Shown here: positions 1-7,890 of the stretch, piece by piece
How the letters are laid out: every line of letters starts with the position of its first letter
Numbering within the stretch: the stretch's first letter is position 1
NCBI GenBank assembly: GCA_036351055.1
Contig: JAZBOH010000155.1
Coordinates: 1 to 64,000, forward strand
DNA: 64,000 nucleotides
Reading direction: 5' to 3'
Source of the DNA: JABDPF01 sp036351055
Lineage (GTDB): Bacteria; Pseudomonadota; Gammaproteobacteria; Xanthomonadales; SZUA-36
The notes under the pieces: model-generated
Told to the model about the DNA's origin: nothing
The model's input: only the letters and a program-made list of their open reading frames with translations
Databases searched by the model: none
Program-made: the position numbers and the translations under genes

Positions 1-112
1 CATCCAGAGCAACTACATCTGGGTCTGGTTTGTCACGGCGTATGCAGGGTACTGGCTGGGCAGCAGCCTGGCGACACGAAACTTCAGGAAATCCCAAAAA
101 GAAAGTCACTAG
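1..112 (+). CDS. C-terminal end of an unidentified membrane protein (partial)
   Basis: The reading frame beginning at base 2 is open from the window edge to a TAG at 110-112 and encodes 36 residues. They start with a hydrophobic aromatic-rich stretch (IWVWFVTAYAGYWLG) that looks like a last membrane helix, followed by a basic polar tail. The gene start lies outside the window, so the family cannot be named. The 131 bases between its stop and aqpZ contain no other gene that I can support. The aromatic helix followed by a charged tail argues for real coding, but the fragment is short. Confidence 0.5.
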   Translation, partial: IQSNYIWVWFVTAYAGYWLGSSLATRNFRKSQKESH

Positions 113-243
113 CCCGGCGTTTCTCCATTCTGCGCTGGCATCTATTTCGTCTATTATGGACCCATGGGATTCCGTCGGGAGGGATGGGCCGCCGGTCGCA
201 GACACCCGGATTCCCATTTTGTGTATCAATTGAGGGAGAGATT

Positions 244-939
244 ATGTCACTGGCTAAAAAATCCGCTGCTGAGTTCATTGGCACGTTCTGGCTGGTTTTC
301 GGAGGCTGTGGGGCGGCTGTTCTGGCTGCCGGGGTTCCGGATCTGGGAATCGGCTACGTAGGCGTCTCGCTGGCCTTCGGCCTGACCGTGCTGACCATGG
401 CCTTTGCCATCGGTCACATATCAGGTTGCCACCTGAACCCGGCGGTCTCACTGGGCCTCGCGGTTGCCGGCAGGTTCAAGTTTTCAGAATTGCCCGCCTA
501 TGTCATTGCACAGTTGCTCGGCGCCATTGTAGCGGCCTATGTGCTGTACGGGATCGCCAGCGGCGCTCCGGGCGGTCATGACCTGGCCAACGGCCTGGCC
601 AACAATGGTTACGGGGAGCATTCGCCTCAAGGCTATTCCATGCAGGCCGGGTTCGCCATCGAGTTCGTGTTGACACTGGGCTTCCTGATCGTGATCCTCG
701 GCGCCACCGACAAGCGCGCCCCGGCTGGGTTCGCTCCGATTGCCATCGGCCTGTGCCTGACCCTGATCCACCTGATCAGCATCCCGGTAACCAATACTTC
801 GGTCAACCCGGCACGCAGCACCGGCCCGGCGCTCCTGGTGGGTGACTGGGCAATGGCGCAACTGTGGTTGTTCTGGCTGGCGCCGCTGATCGGCGCGGCC
901 GTTGCGGGCCTGGTCTATCGCTGGTTCGAGAAAGAGTAG
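244..939 (+). CDS. aqpZ: Aquaporin Z, water channel
   Basis: A 231-residue inner-membrane protein of the MIP family that passes water along osmotic gradients. Both NPA half-helix motifs are present (residues 65-67 and 188-190). His176, Thr185 and Arg191 stand where E. coli AqpZ has its selectivity-filter residues H174, T183 and R189, which favours a water channel over a glycerol facilitator. About six hydrophobic spans are visible and the length matches the family. The ATG at 244 was chosen because it has a GAGGGAGAG Shine-Dalgarno sequence just upstream and gives the usual N-terminus; the frame is open further upstream. It converges on xerC across a REP-type repeat pair. Confidence 0.93.
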   Translation: MSLAKKSAAEFIGTFWLVFGGCGAAVLAAGVPDLGIGYVGVSLAFGLTVLTMAFAIGHISGCHLNPAVSLGLAVAGRFKFSELPAYVIAQLLGAIVAAYVLYGIASGAPGGHDLANGLANNGYGEHSPQGYSMQAGFAIEFVLTLGFLIVILGATDKRAPAGFAPIAIGLCLTLIHLISIPVTNTSVNPARSTGPALLVGDWAMAQLWLFWLAPLIGAAVAGLVYRWFEKE

Positions 940-948
940 CTTCTTTAG

Positions 949-1023
949 GTGGGAGCGGCTTTAGCCGCGATTCGATTATCTGGTTTTTGACCAAAAACTG
1001 ATCGCGGCTAAAGCCGCTCCCAC
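949..1023. repeat. Inverted pair of REP units (REPIN-like) between aqpZ and xerC
   Basis: A perfect 23-base inverted repeat (949-971 and 1001-1023) encloses a 29-base loop. Each arm carries the smaller palindrome GCGGC-TTTA-GCCGC, and the loop holds another short palindrome, GTTTTTG-AC-CAAAAAC. The arm core GGAGCGGCTTTAGCCGC resembles REP sequences common in pseudomonads and related bacteria. Two inverted REP units form what is called a REPIN or BIME. It sits between convergent genes and its RNA could fold on either strand, so it may also act as a terminator. Confidence 0.85.
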
Positions 1024-1031
1024 ATTAATAC

Positions 1032-1916
1032 TCATTTTTTCTTGGCCCGCGGATGCGCCTTGTCGTAGACGCTGGCCAGGTGCTGGAAATCGAGGTGGGT
1101 ATAAACCTGGGTGGTTGAGATGTCGGCGTGGCCGAGCAGTTCCTGCACGGCGCGCAGGTCACCCGAAGACTCCAGCATATGGCTGGCGAAACTGTGCCGC
1201 AGGAGGTGAGGGTAGACCTGCTGGGGAATGCCCTGTATGCGCGCCCAGTGCCGGATACGGGACTGGATGGTCCGCACCGATATGGCTTTGCCTCTCTGGC
1301 TGACAAAGATACAGGGCTCTTCGAAGCCGGCGAAGTTACCCCTGACTTTTTGCCATGCATCCAGGGCTTTGGCCGCGTAACTCCCGAGCGGAACCACGCG
1401 TGTCTTGTTGCCCTTGCCGGTGACGGTGATCAGGCCCGACGAGGGGTCGATCTGGTCCCAGCGCAGGCTGGCCAGTTCTGAAAGCCGCAGGCCCGAGGAA
1501 TAAAACAGCTCCATCATGGCCTTGTCGCGCAGCGCCAGCGGCGTGTCTGTCTTGAAGTCCAGCAGGCGGGCGACCGCGTCGGTGTCCAGCGTCTTTGGCA
1601 GTTTCTTGGATGCCCTGGGCGCCTTGATGGCGATTGCCGGGTTATGGCGCGCCAGCCCTTCACGCATCAGCCAGCGGTAATAACCGCGCAGCGCCGAGAG
1701 AACGCGTTGGATGCTCCTGGCGCCGAGCCCCTGCCGGTGAAGTCGCGCAATGAAGTGTCGCACGCCGTGCTCGCTGACCTGGCCGGGGTCGCTGATCTCC
1801 AGGCGCTTCAGTTCAGCGGCAAACAGGTCGAGGTCGCGGCGGTATGCGTCCCGCGTGCGTGGCGACAGCCCGCGCTCGGTGTGCAGGTAGTCCAGGTAGT
1901 GTCGTTGGGTTTCCAT
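1032..1916 (-). CDS. xerC: Tyrosine recombinase XerC (chromosome dimer resolution)
   Basis: A 294-residue site-specific recombinase that, with XerD and FtsK, resolves chromosome dimers at dif. The N-terminal SAM-like core-binding domain (about 1-90) is followed by the catalytic domain with Arg144, Lys168, His237 and Arg240 (HLLRH), His263 (LGH) and the nucleophile Tyr272. XerC and XerD are similar; XerC is chosen because the gene is last in the lptM-dapF-DUF484-xerC order known from other gammaproteobacteria. It starts 10 bases after DUF484 and is probably co-transcribed with it. Confidence 0.9.
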   Translation of the reverse strand: METQRHYLDYLHTERGLSPRTRDAYRRDLDLFAAELKRLEISDPGQVSEHGVRHFIARLHRQGLGARSIQRVLSALRGYYRWLMREGLARHNPAIAIKAPRASKKLPKTLDTDAVARLLDFKTDTPLALRDKAMMELFYSSGLRLSELASLRWDQIDPSSGLITVTGKGNKTRVVPLGSYAAKALDAWQKVRGNFAGFEEPCIFVSQRGKAISVRTIQSRIRHWARIQGIPQQVYPHLLRHSFASHMLESSGDLRAVQELLGHADISTTQVYTHLDFQHLASVYDKAHPRAKKK

Positions 1917-1926
1917 GCCCGTGCCG

Positions 1927-2628
1927 TCAGGCCGAGCGTCGCTGTTCTTCCGGTTGGTCCAGTGACAGCTTGGCGGCGATTACATCGGCCAGCAGGTCGA
2001 GGAACAGGGTTCCCATGCCCGGGTAGAAGCGGGTCTGGTCGCTGCTGCCGATGGCCATCATGCCCAGGGAACCGCCTTCGCCCAGCGGAATCAGCGCGGT
2101 TGACTGAACCCAGCGTGCCTTGCTGCCAAACAGGAACTCCATCTTGGCTTCGCTGAGGCGACCGCAGGTGGTGTCGTTCTTTTCCAGCAGGATCCTGAAT
2201 GACTGGAACTGCGGGTCGTCTGACTGGATGCCGATCACGTCTTCACCGGCTTCCGCCGCGATGTCTGCATCCAGCAGGCAGATCTGGAGGATGTCAGCGT
2301 TGAAATCATTCAACAGGCTGTTGCCCAGGCAGGTGAAAAATTCTCTGCGGGACTCAATGGGCATCAACTCCAGCGTCAGCTTGTGCAAGCGGGAGATCAG
2401 TTGTTCATTTTCTGCGGCAAGCTGCACCAGCTTGTTGAGCCTGTTTGTCAACTCTTCGTTGCTGGCCCGGAGTTGTTCCACCTGGCGTTCGATCAGGGAA
2501 ACGGCCGTACCGCTGCGATGATTGATTTCCAGCGCTTGCAGCACGTCCGGGTACTCTTCGAGGAAACCCGGGTTGTTGCGGAGATAGTCTGCGACAACTT
2601 CCTTCAGCGATGTTCTGTCGTCACTCAT
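1927..2628 (-). CDS. DUF484 family protein
   Basis: A 233-residue cytoplasmic protein of the DUF484 family. The N-terminal region (about 1-45) includes the family-type segment with NPGFLEEYPDVLQAL. A coiled-coil-like stretch (about 48-85) precedes a GAF-like C-terminal domain. Family members commonly lie between dapF and xerC, as here. Its start overlaps the end of dapF by 8 bases, suggesting translational coupling. The molecular function is not known to me. Confidence 0.85.
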   Translation of the reverse strand: MSDDRTSLKEVVADYLRNNPGFLEEYPDVLQALEINHRSGTAVSLIERQVEQLRASNEELTNRLNKLVQLAAENEQLISRLHKLTLELMPIESRREFFTCLGNSLLNDFNADILQICLLDADIAAEAGEDVIGIQSDDPQFQSFRILLEKNDTTCGRLSEAKMEFLFGSKARWVQSTALIPLGEGGSLGMMAIGSSDQTRFYPGMGTLFLDLLADVIAAKLSLDQPEEQRRSA

Positions 2629-3457
2629 TCATGGTCCCTCTGAATACGTATTTGGCCGGCCCCTTCATGACCAGGGGTTCGTTGTTTCCGCGCCACTGTA
2701 TCACAAGACGACCGCCCGGGAGGAAGACGTCCACGCGCTCATCCACCAGGCCACGGCGGCCTAGTATGGCCACGGCGGCGCAGGCCCCGGAACCGCAGGC
2801 GAGGGTTTCGCCCGGGCCGCGTTCAACTACCCGCAAACGGATACTCGAGCGGCTCTCGATCTGTGCGAAACCCGCGTTGACCCGGTCGGGGAAGGCATCG
2901 TGTTCCCCCATCCAGGTGCCAATTGCGGGGATTCGGTCGTCGTTGATTTCATCAACCACCACGAGCGAGTGCGGATTACCCATCGACACGGCGCCGAACT
3001 CGACGGGCCCCCAGGGTGAGTCGAGGTGGTAGAGGCCATTCTCACCAGCCAACTCGAGGGGAATACTTGCCGGATCGAAATCCGCGGTGCCCATGTCCAG
3101 TTCGTATTCGCCATCCCCGCAACGCCGAATTCCGACGATGCCGGAAGGACTTTCTGCGCTGTAAGGCTTACCATCAAACTCGCCATTCAGTTCGATAAAC
3201 AGGGCGACACAACGTGCGCCGTTGCCACATTGCGCGGCCTGGCTGCCGTCAGGGTTCCAGATTTCATAGCGGACGAGATGTTCAGCCGAGCGGGGTTGGC
3301 GCAGGATCATGATCTGGTCGCAGCCAATACCAAAACGCCGGTCAGCGATGGCGGTGGCCAGTTCAGGCGTAGGTGAAAAATCCTGCTGCCGTGCATCGAT
3401 CAAGACAAAATCGTTCCCGGCTCCGTGCATCTTGTGAAATTCGATCGGCACGCTCAT
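2621..3457 (-). CDS. dapF: Diaminopimelate epimerase
   Basis: Interconverts LL- and meso-diaminopimelate for lysine and peptidoglycan synthesis. The 278-residue product begins MSVPIEFHKMHGAGNDFVLID, the normal family N-terminus, so the ATG at 3457 is chosen although the frame is open further upstream. The two catalytic cysteines are Cys77 (CGNGARC) and Cys221 (CGSGAC). Its first 95 bases are overlapped in another frame by the end of the upstream lptM-like reading frame, which is unusual. Confidence 0.95.
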   Translation of the reverse strand: MSVPIEFHKMHGAGNDFVLIDARQQDFSPTPELATAIADRRFGIGCDQIMILRQPRSAEHLVRYEIWNPDGSQAAQCGNGARCVALFIELNGEFDGKPYSAESPSGIVGIRRCGDGEYELDMGTADFDPASIPLELAGENGLYHLDSPWGPVEFGAVSMGNPHSLVVVDEINDDRIPAIGTWMGEHDAFPDRVNAGFAQIESRSSIRLRVVERGPGETLACGSGACAAVAILGRRGLVDERVDVFLPGGRLVIQWRGNNEPLVMKGPAKYVFRGTMNE

Positions 3458-3626
3458 CGTCCTTTTTATCCTGGGTGTCGGAAGTTTCTTCGGTGTCATT
3501 GGTCTCCGGTCTGTCTTCCGGAAGGTACAGAGGCCCGCGCTGTCCACAGGCGGATACTGCCAGTAGCAGGATACACAGCAAACTGCCTGCAAGAAGCCGT
3601 CTTGAACCTGTTCTGTCTGTCAGCAT
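3363..3626 (-). CDS. lptM: Small lipoprotein of the LptM (YifL) type
   Basis: An 87-codon frame with a lipoprotein signal peptide: basic N-terminus, hydrophobic core LLAGSLLCILLLAVSA and lipobox ending at Cys27. This is followed by the LptM hallmark GQRGPLYLPED and an acidic, disordered tail. In E. coli LptM stabilises the LPS translocon LptDE. LptM genes usually precede dapF, as here, but end before it. This frame runs 95 bases into dapF, so its last 31 codons may be an oddity of this strain or the result of a frameshift. The gene start is divergent from the esterase gene. Confidence 0.75.
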   Translation of the reverse strand: MLTDRTGSRRLLAGSLLCILLLAVSACGQRGPLYLPEDRPETNDTEETSDTQDKKDDERADRISQDARSRERFCLDRCTAAGFFTYA

Positions 3627-3699
3627 TTCGGTTTTTCACCTGCGGTTGCGCGCGCCTAGGGCTGATACACTATACGCCATGACAAATAGGGAATCAGCC

Positions 3700-4380
3700 A
3701 TGGATACGACGACGCCCGCGGCAATGCTGGATGCGGTCGAAATCACAACCGGGACGGACCCGACGGCGGCTGTGGTCTGGTTACACGGCCTCGGCGCGGA
3801 TGGCCACGATTTTGAACCACTGGTTCCCTGGCTGGATTGGCCGGGCGCACCGGCCGTGCGCTATGTATTTCCGCATGCCCCCACACGGCCGGTAACGGTC
3901 AATGGCGGTATGCAGATGCGCGCCTGGTACGACATCATGGGCATCGATATCGACCGTGACCAGGACGAGGCGGGCATCGAAGAAAGTATTCGCCAGGCGA
4001 CCGCCCTGGTCCGGCGTGAGCAGGAACGCGGTATCGAGCCAGGGCGCATCCTGGTGGCGGGTTTTTCCCAGGGCGGAGCGATCGCGATCCAGTGCGCGCT
4101 ACGCTACCCGGAGAAACTGGCGGGGCTGATTGCCCTTTCGACCTACATGCTCCAGGCGCACCGGCTGGAAGCGGATCGGCACCCGGCCAACCAGGGGATG
4201 CCGGTATTCATGGGCCATGGCGTCGCCGATCCCATTGTGCCGCTGCAGCTTGGCAGCCAGGCGGCAGAGAGCCTGCGCCGGCTTGCCTACCCTGTGGAGT
4301 GGCAGCAATACCCGATGCAACACGCAGTATGCCCCGAGGAGATCGAACACATCGCGGGCTGGATGCAGAAACGGTTTTAA
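3700..4380 (+). CDS. Alpha/beta hydrolase, phospholipase/carboxylesterase family
   Basis: A 226-residue serine hydrolase resembling P. fluorescens carboxylesterase and acyl-protein thioesterases. The oxyanion region WLHGLGADG (27-35) and the triad Ser123 (GFSQGG), Asp177 and His208 are visible. It is likely cytoplasmic, since no signal peptide is seen. The ATG at 3700 is chosen for its GGGAA Shine-Dalgarno sequence; an in-frame ATG at 3679 is possible and the frame is open much further upstream, but that part is antisense to lptM/dapF. Its stop overlaps the algZ start (TAATG), suggesting co-transcription. The natural substrate is unknown. Confidence 0.88.
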   Translation: MDTTTPAAMLDAVEITTGTDPTAAVVWLHGLGADGHDFEPLVPWLDWPGAPAVRYVFPHAPTRPVTVNGGMQMRAWYDIMGIDIDRDQDEAGIEESIRQATALVRREQERGIEPGRILVAGFSQGGAIAIQCALRYPEKLAGLIALSTYMLQAHRLEADRHPANQGMPVFMGHGVADPIVPLQLGSQAAESLRRLAYPVEWQQYPMQHAVCPEEIEHIAGWMQKRF

Positions 4381-5438
4381 TGTTGAAGCGTGCAGAAATG
4401 GACCTGGAAGGGCATGTGGCGGGCGTCTATCCCCCGACATTCTGCAACTGGCGCCTGTTGCTTGCAGTGGCCGTCATCACCGAGGTATCGGTTATCCTGA
4501 TCGGGCTCGGTCCGGGCGGCTTCCCGGGTTGGCAGTGGCTGGGCATTGCCAGTATCTATGCCCAGTGGATGGCGTTGTTCTGTGCATCCGGTCTCTGTCT
4601 CATCAGCGGTTGGACCGGCCGGTATTCTTCGGATGGCGCCTGGGTGTTCAGCTGGCTGGTCGTGCTTTTCCTGGCGATGGTTTTCAGTTTCGCTGCCTGG
4701 CTGGCCGCGGGCATCAGCCTGCCCGACCTGGTGCAGGACGACGTTGGCATGTTCGTATTCAAGAATGTTTTCGCCGTGGGCCTGGTGGCCGTGGTATTTT
4801 TCCGCTACCTGGTGATGCGTGCCCGCTGGAAAGCGGAATTACTGGCCCAGTCGGAGGCGCGGGTGCAGGCTCTGCAGGCCCGGATACAGCCGCATTTCCT
4901 GTTCAACAGCCTGAACACGATTGCCAGCCTGGTGCACGACGACCCGGATAATGCCGAAGCCGCCACGCTGGATTTGGCCGACATTTTCCGCGGTAGCATG
5001 CGGCGCGCCGACCAGCTGATCTCGCTGGAAGAAGAGCTCAGCCTCGCCCGGCAGTACCTCGATATGGAAAAGCGGCGACTGGGAGAGCGGCTCGAGATCG
5101 ACTGGCGCGTGGATGAACTGCCGCCGGGTGCAGCTGTTTTACCGCTCCTGTTGCAGCCCTTGCTGGAAAATGCCGTGGCGCATGGTATACAGGCGCACGA
5201 GGAAGGCGGCAAACTCAGCGTTTACGGCCGTGCCGAGGGTGACGAGGTGGTCATAACCATCGGCAACCCGGTCGCGCCGGAAGGCCATACCTCAGGGGGG
5301 AACGGGATGGCCATCGAAAACATCAGGGAGCGGCTGGTCTTTGCATTCGGGGCGCGCGCCCGGCTGATGACCAACCGCGACAAGGAACAATTTTACGCCG
5401 TATTGGTGGTGCCTCATGTTGAACATTCTGATCATTGA
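4380..5438 (+). CDS. algZ: AlgZ/FimS-type sensor histidine kinase (LytS family)
   Basis: A 352-residue membrane kinase, partner of the response regulator that follows. Four hydrophobic spans (about 26-44, 56-76, 88-110, 126-144) precede a His_kinase domain with the phospho-acceptor His172 in QPHFLFNSLN. An N-box-like LLENAVAHG and a glycine-rich GNGMAIENIRERL form the ATPase part. This architecture and the location upstream of algR-hemC match AlgZ of pseudomonads, where the pair controls alginate and twitching. The ATG at 4380 overlaps the previous stop; ATG 4398 is an alternative. The targets here are unknown. Confidence 0.88.
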   Translation: MLKRAEMDLEGHVAGVYPPTFCNWRLLLAVAVITEVSVILIGLGPGGFPGWQWLGIASIYAQWMALFCASGLCLISGWTGRYSSDGAWVFSWLVVLFLAMVFSFAAWLAAGISLPDLVQDDVGMFVFKNVFAVGLVAVVFFRYLVMRARWKAELLAQSEARVQALQARIQPHFLFNSLNTIASLVHDDPDNAEAATLDLADIFRGSMRRADQLISLEEELSLARQYLDMEKRRLGERLEIDWRVDELPPGAAVLPLLLQPLLENAVAHGIQAHEEGGKLSVYGRAEGDEVVITIGNPVAPEGHTSGGNGMAIENIRERLVFAFGARARLMTNRDKEQFYAVLVVPHVEHSDH

Positions 5439-6135
5439 CGACGAAAAACCGGCCCGCGACCGTTTACGCAGGCTGGTCGATGCGATCCCCGACTACAGGG
5501 TAGCCGGGGAAGCCGCCAACGGTTCCGCGGCCCTGGAGAAGATCAGGGAGCTTGGCCCGGACGTCCTGCTACTGGATATTTCCATGCCCGGCATGGACGG
5601 CATGACCCTGGCCAGGACCCTGCAGGAAAGTGGTGCTTCTCCCGCGGTGATCTTCTGTACGGCTTACCAGGACCAGGCCTTGCGCGCCTTCGAGGTCGAG
5701 GCTGTGGATTACGTCGTCAAGCCGGTGCGTACCGAGCGGCTGGAGAAAGCGCTGGAAAAAGCCGCGCGTTACCTTGGCAGCAACGGTGAAAAGGCGGAAG
5801 AACAGCACTTTCTGCGATCAACGGTCGGCGGCAAAGTCGTGCTCACCCCCCTTAGCCGGGTGGTTTGCCTGATGGCGGAAGACAAGTACACCACGGTGAT
5901 TCATGAAAACGGCATGACAGTGGTTGACGAATCCCTGACGGAACTTGAGAATTGCTACCCTTCAAACTTTTTCCGGGTCCACCGCAACGCCCTGGTTTCG
6001 CGCAAGCATCTGAGGGGGTTGGAGCGGACACCCGAGGGACACACCCAGGTGCTGCTGAGCGGCACCGACCGTAAACCCGAGGTCAGCCGGAGAAATGTAT
6101 CGGCGCTGAGGAAGTTGTTAAGCGAGATTTCATGA
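5416..6135 (+). CDS. algR: AlgR-type response regulator (receiver + LytTR)
   Basis: A 239-residue cytoplasmic regulator with a receiver domain (1-120; Asp8/Asp9 acidic pocket, phospho-acceptor Asp54, a Lys in the VVKPVRTERL segment) and a C-terminal LytTR DNA-binding domain (about 135-238, with FFRVHRNALVSRKHL). It overlaps the end of algZ by 23 bases and its stop overlaps the start of hemC (ATGA), so kinase, regulator and hemC are probably translated from one message. The algZ-algR-hemC-hemD order is the same as in pseudomonads. Confidence 0.92.
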   Translation: MLNILIIDDEKPARDRLRRLVDAIPDYRVAGEAANGSAALEKIRELGPDVLLLDISMPGMDGMTLARTLQESGASPAVIFCTAYQDQALRAFEVEAVDYVVKPVRTERLEKALEKAARYLGSNGEKAEEQHFLRSTVGGKVVLTPLSRVVCLMAEDKYTTVIHENGMTVVDESLTELENCYPSNFFRVHRNALVSRKHLRGLERTPEGHTQVLLSGTDRKPEVSRRNVSALRKLLSEIS

Positions 6136-7049
6136 CAAAAATTACCATTGCCACGCGCAAGAGCGAACTGGCCATGTGGCAGGCCGAACATGCTGCTCAA
6201 TTGCTGCACGAAGCCCACCCCGGGATCGAGGTAGAGCTTCTGCCGATGGTCACCAAGGGTGACATCATCCTGGACCAGCCGTTGGCGAAGATCGGCGGAA
6301 AAGGACTGTTTCTTAAAGAACTGGAAAAGGCCCTGTTGAGTGGCGAGGCCGACATCGCGGTACATTCGATGAAGGACGTGCCGGTGGAACAGGTACCGGG
6401 CCTCGAGGTGGATGTCATGCTGAAAAGAGCCAATCCGTTTGACGCCCTGCTGGGCCGCGAGGGTCAAACCCTGGCGGAGTTGCCGTCCGGCGCCATCGTC
6501 GGCACCAGCAGCCTGCGCCGGCAGTGCCAGCTCAGGGCCCTGCGGCCGGATCTGGAACTGAAAGACCTGCGCGGAAACGTGAACACGCGGATCAGGAAAC
6601 TGGAGGAAGGCGAGTACGACGCCATCATCCTGGCCTGCGCCGGGCTGGAGCGGCTGGGACTCGACCGTTACATCACTGAAACGCTGGAACCGCCCGTGTG
6701 GTTGCCCGCCTCGACCCAGGGCACCATCGGTATTCAGAACCGCATCGGGGATGGGTCCGTGAAGGAACTTCTGAAGCCCCTGGCAGACCATGCGGCCGCA
6801 TTGCGTACGCGCGCCGAGCGGGCGGTCGCCACGGCGCTGGAAGGTAGTTGCCAGGTTCCCCTGGCCGTCTATGCCGAGCTGGAAGCGGAGTCCCTCAGCC
6901 TGGCCGGACTGGTCGGCACACCCGATGGCGCAACCATAATCCGCTCAGAAATACACGGCGCCGCAATTGACGTGGACGAGCTGGCGGCAGGCGTCGCCAA
7001 CGACCTGATCGAGCAGGGCGCGGCTGATATCATTGCCTCCCTCCGTTAA
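6132..7049 (+). CDS. hemC: Hydroxymethylbilane synthase (porphobilinogen deaminase)
   Basis: Polymerises four porphobilinogens into hydroxymethylbilane. In the 305 residues, Asp82 lies in HSMKDVP, the substrate-binding arginines lie in TSSLRRQCQL and LRGNVNTR, and Cys240 (EGSCQVP) carries the dipyrromethane cofactor. One normally invariant-looking stretch reads LPASTQGTIGIQNR instead of the usual LPAVGQGALGIECR; the rest is orthodox. The ATG overlaps the algR stop. hemD follows directly. Confidence 0.95.
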   Translation: MTKITIATRKSELAMWQAEHAAQLLHEAHPGIEVELLPMVTKGDIILDQPLAKIGGKGLFLKELEKALLSGEADIAVHSMKDVPVEQVPGLEVDVMLKRANPFDALLGREGQTLAELPSGAIVGTSSLRRQCQLRALRPDLELKDLRGNVNTRIRKLEEGEYDAIILACAGLERLGLDRYITETLEPPVWLPASTQGTIGIQNRIGDGSVKELLKPLADHAAALRTRAERAVATALEGSCQVPLAVYAELEAESLSLAGLVGTPDGATIIRSEIHGAAIDVDELAAGVANDLIEQGAADIIASLR

Positions 7050-7820
7050 ATGCAGAGTGAAATGAAATTCACCCATGTACTGCTGACCCGGCCGCGAGCC
7101 CAGTCGGAAGAACTGGCGCTGATGTTACAACCGCTGGGGCTGAAAGCCGTGGTGCAACCCGCTTTCGTCTACTCCGCCGTGGAAGCCAGGCTGGCGCAGG
7201 AAGACGATTTTTCAGCCCTTCTTGCCGCAGGGCCCGGCGACCTGGTTCTGTTTACCAGCCCGCGTGCGGTCATGCATGGCCTGGCGCAGCTGCCGGCAGC
7301 CGTGCTTTCCCGCGTTCGGGTAGCGGCGATTGGTCCGGCTACCGCCCGGGCTCTGTCCCTGGCGGGCGTCAGGGTAAATATCCGGGCCGCGCAGGGCTAT
7401 ACCTCCGAGGCCTTGCTGCAGACGCTTGCCGCCGAACCGCTGCAGATCGGACGGCCAGGCGCTTTTATCATTGCGGCCCCCGGCGGGCGCGAAAAACTTG
7501 GCGAAGGGTTGGGCAAACTGGGATGGCGGCCGCGGACGATCATGGTCTACCGGTCCGAAGCGGCCGAGCTGGACAAGCAGTCCCTGGCCTTGCTCGGTGA
7601 GGCCGATGGTATTCTGTCCGTTTGGACCAGCGCCAACGTCATGAAGGCCCTGTCACAAAGACTCCCGCCTGCAAGCTGGTTCCGCATCTGCCAGGGTGAA
7701 TGGCTGGTTATTTCCGACCGCCTGAAACGCCTGGCCCGTGCCTACGGTCCGGAGCGAATCCACCTGGCCGCAGGGCCGGGCAACCAGGCAATACACGCTG
7801 CAGTCAGGAATCTGTGCTGA
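7050..7820 (+). CDS. hemD: Uroporphyrinogen-III synthase
   Basis: Cyclises hydroxymethylbilane with inversion of ring D. The family is poorly conserved. The 256-residue length, the two-lobed Rossmann-like pattern, LLTRPRAQSEELA near the N-terminus, the LFTSPRAV segment (about 69-76) and GPATARAL fit. The position directly after hemC and before hemX supports it strongly. The ATG at 7050 abuts the hemC stop; ATG 7062 would give MKFTHVLLTRPRA and is equally plausible. Confidence 0.88.
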   Translation: MQSEMKFTHVLLTRPRAQSEELALMLQPLGLKAVVQPAFVYSAVEARLAQEDDFSALLAAGPGDLVLFTSPRAVMHGLAQLPAAVLSRVRVAAIGPATARALSLAGVRVNIRAAQGYTSEALLQTLAAEPLQIGRPGAFIIAAPGGREKLGEGLGKLGWRPRTIMVYRSEAAELDKQSLALLGEADGILSVWTSANVMKALSQRLPPASWFRICQGEWLVISDRLKRLARAYGPERIHLAAGPGNQAIHAAVRNLC

Positions 7821-7890
7821 ATTAGGTGAAGTGTGGGCCTCTTTTGGTTAGGATTTCCCTGTTCCCACAGACATCAACAGGCCGACCCGG

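Noticed and set aside
3373..3699. N-terminal extension of the esterase frame
   Set aside because: It is antisense to dapF and lptM, Ser/Arg-rich, and the family starts near the ATG at 3700.
5955..6791. A 278-codon minus-strand frame across algR and hemC
   Set aside because: It crosses two well-conserved genes and its translation is low-complexity Gln/Arg-rich.
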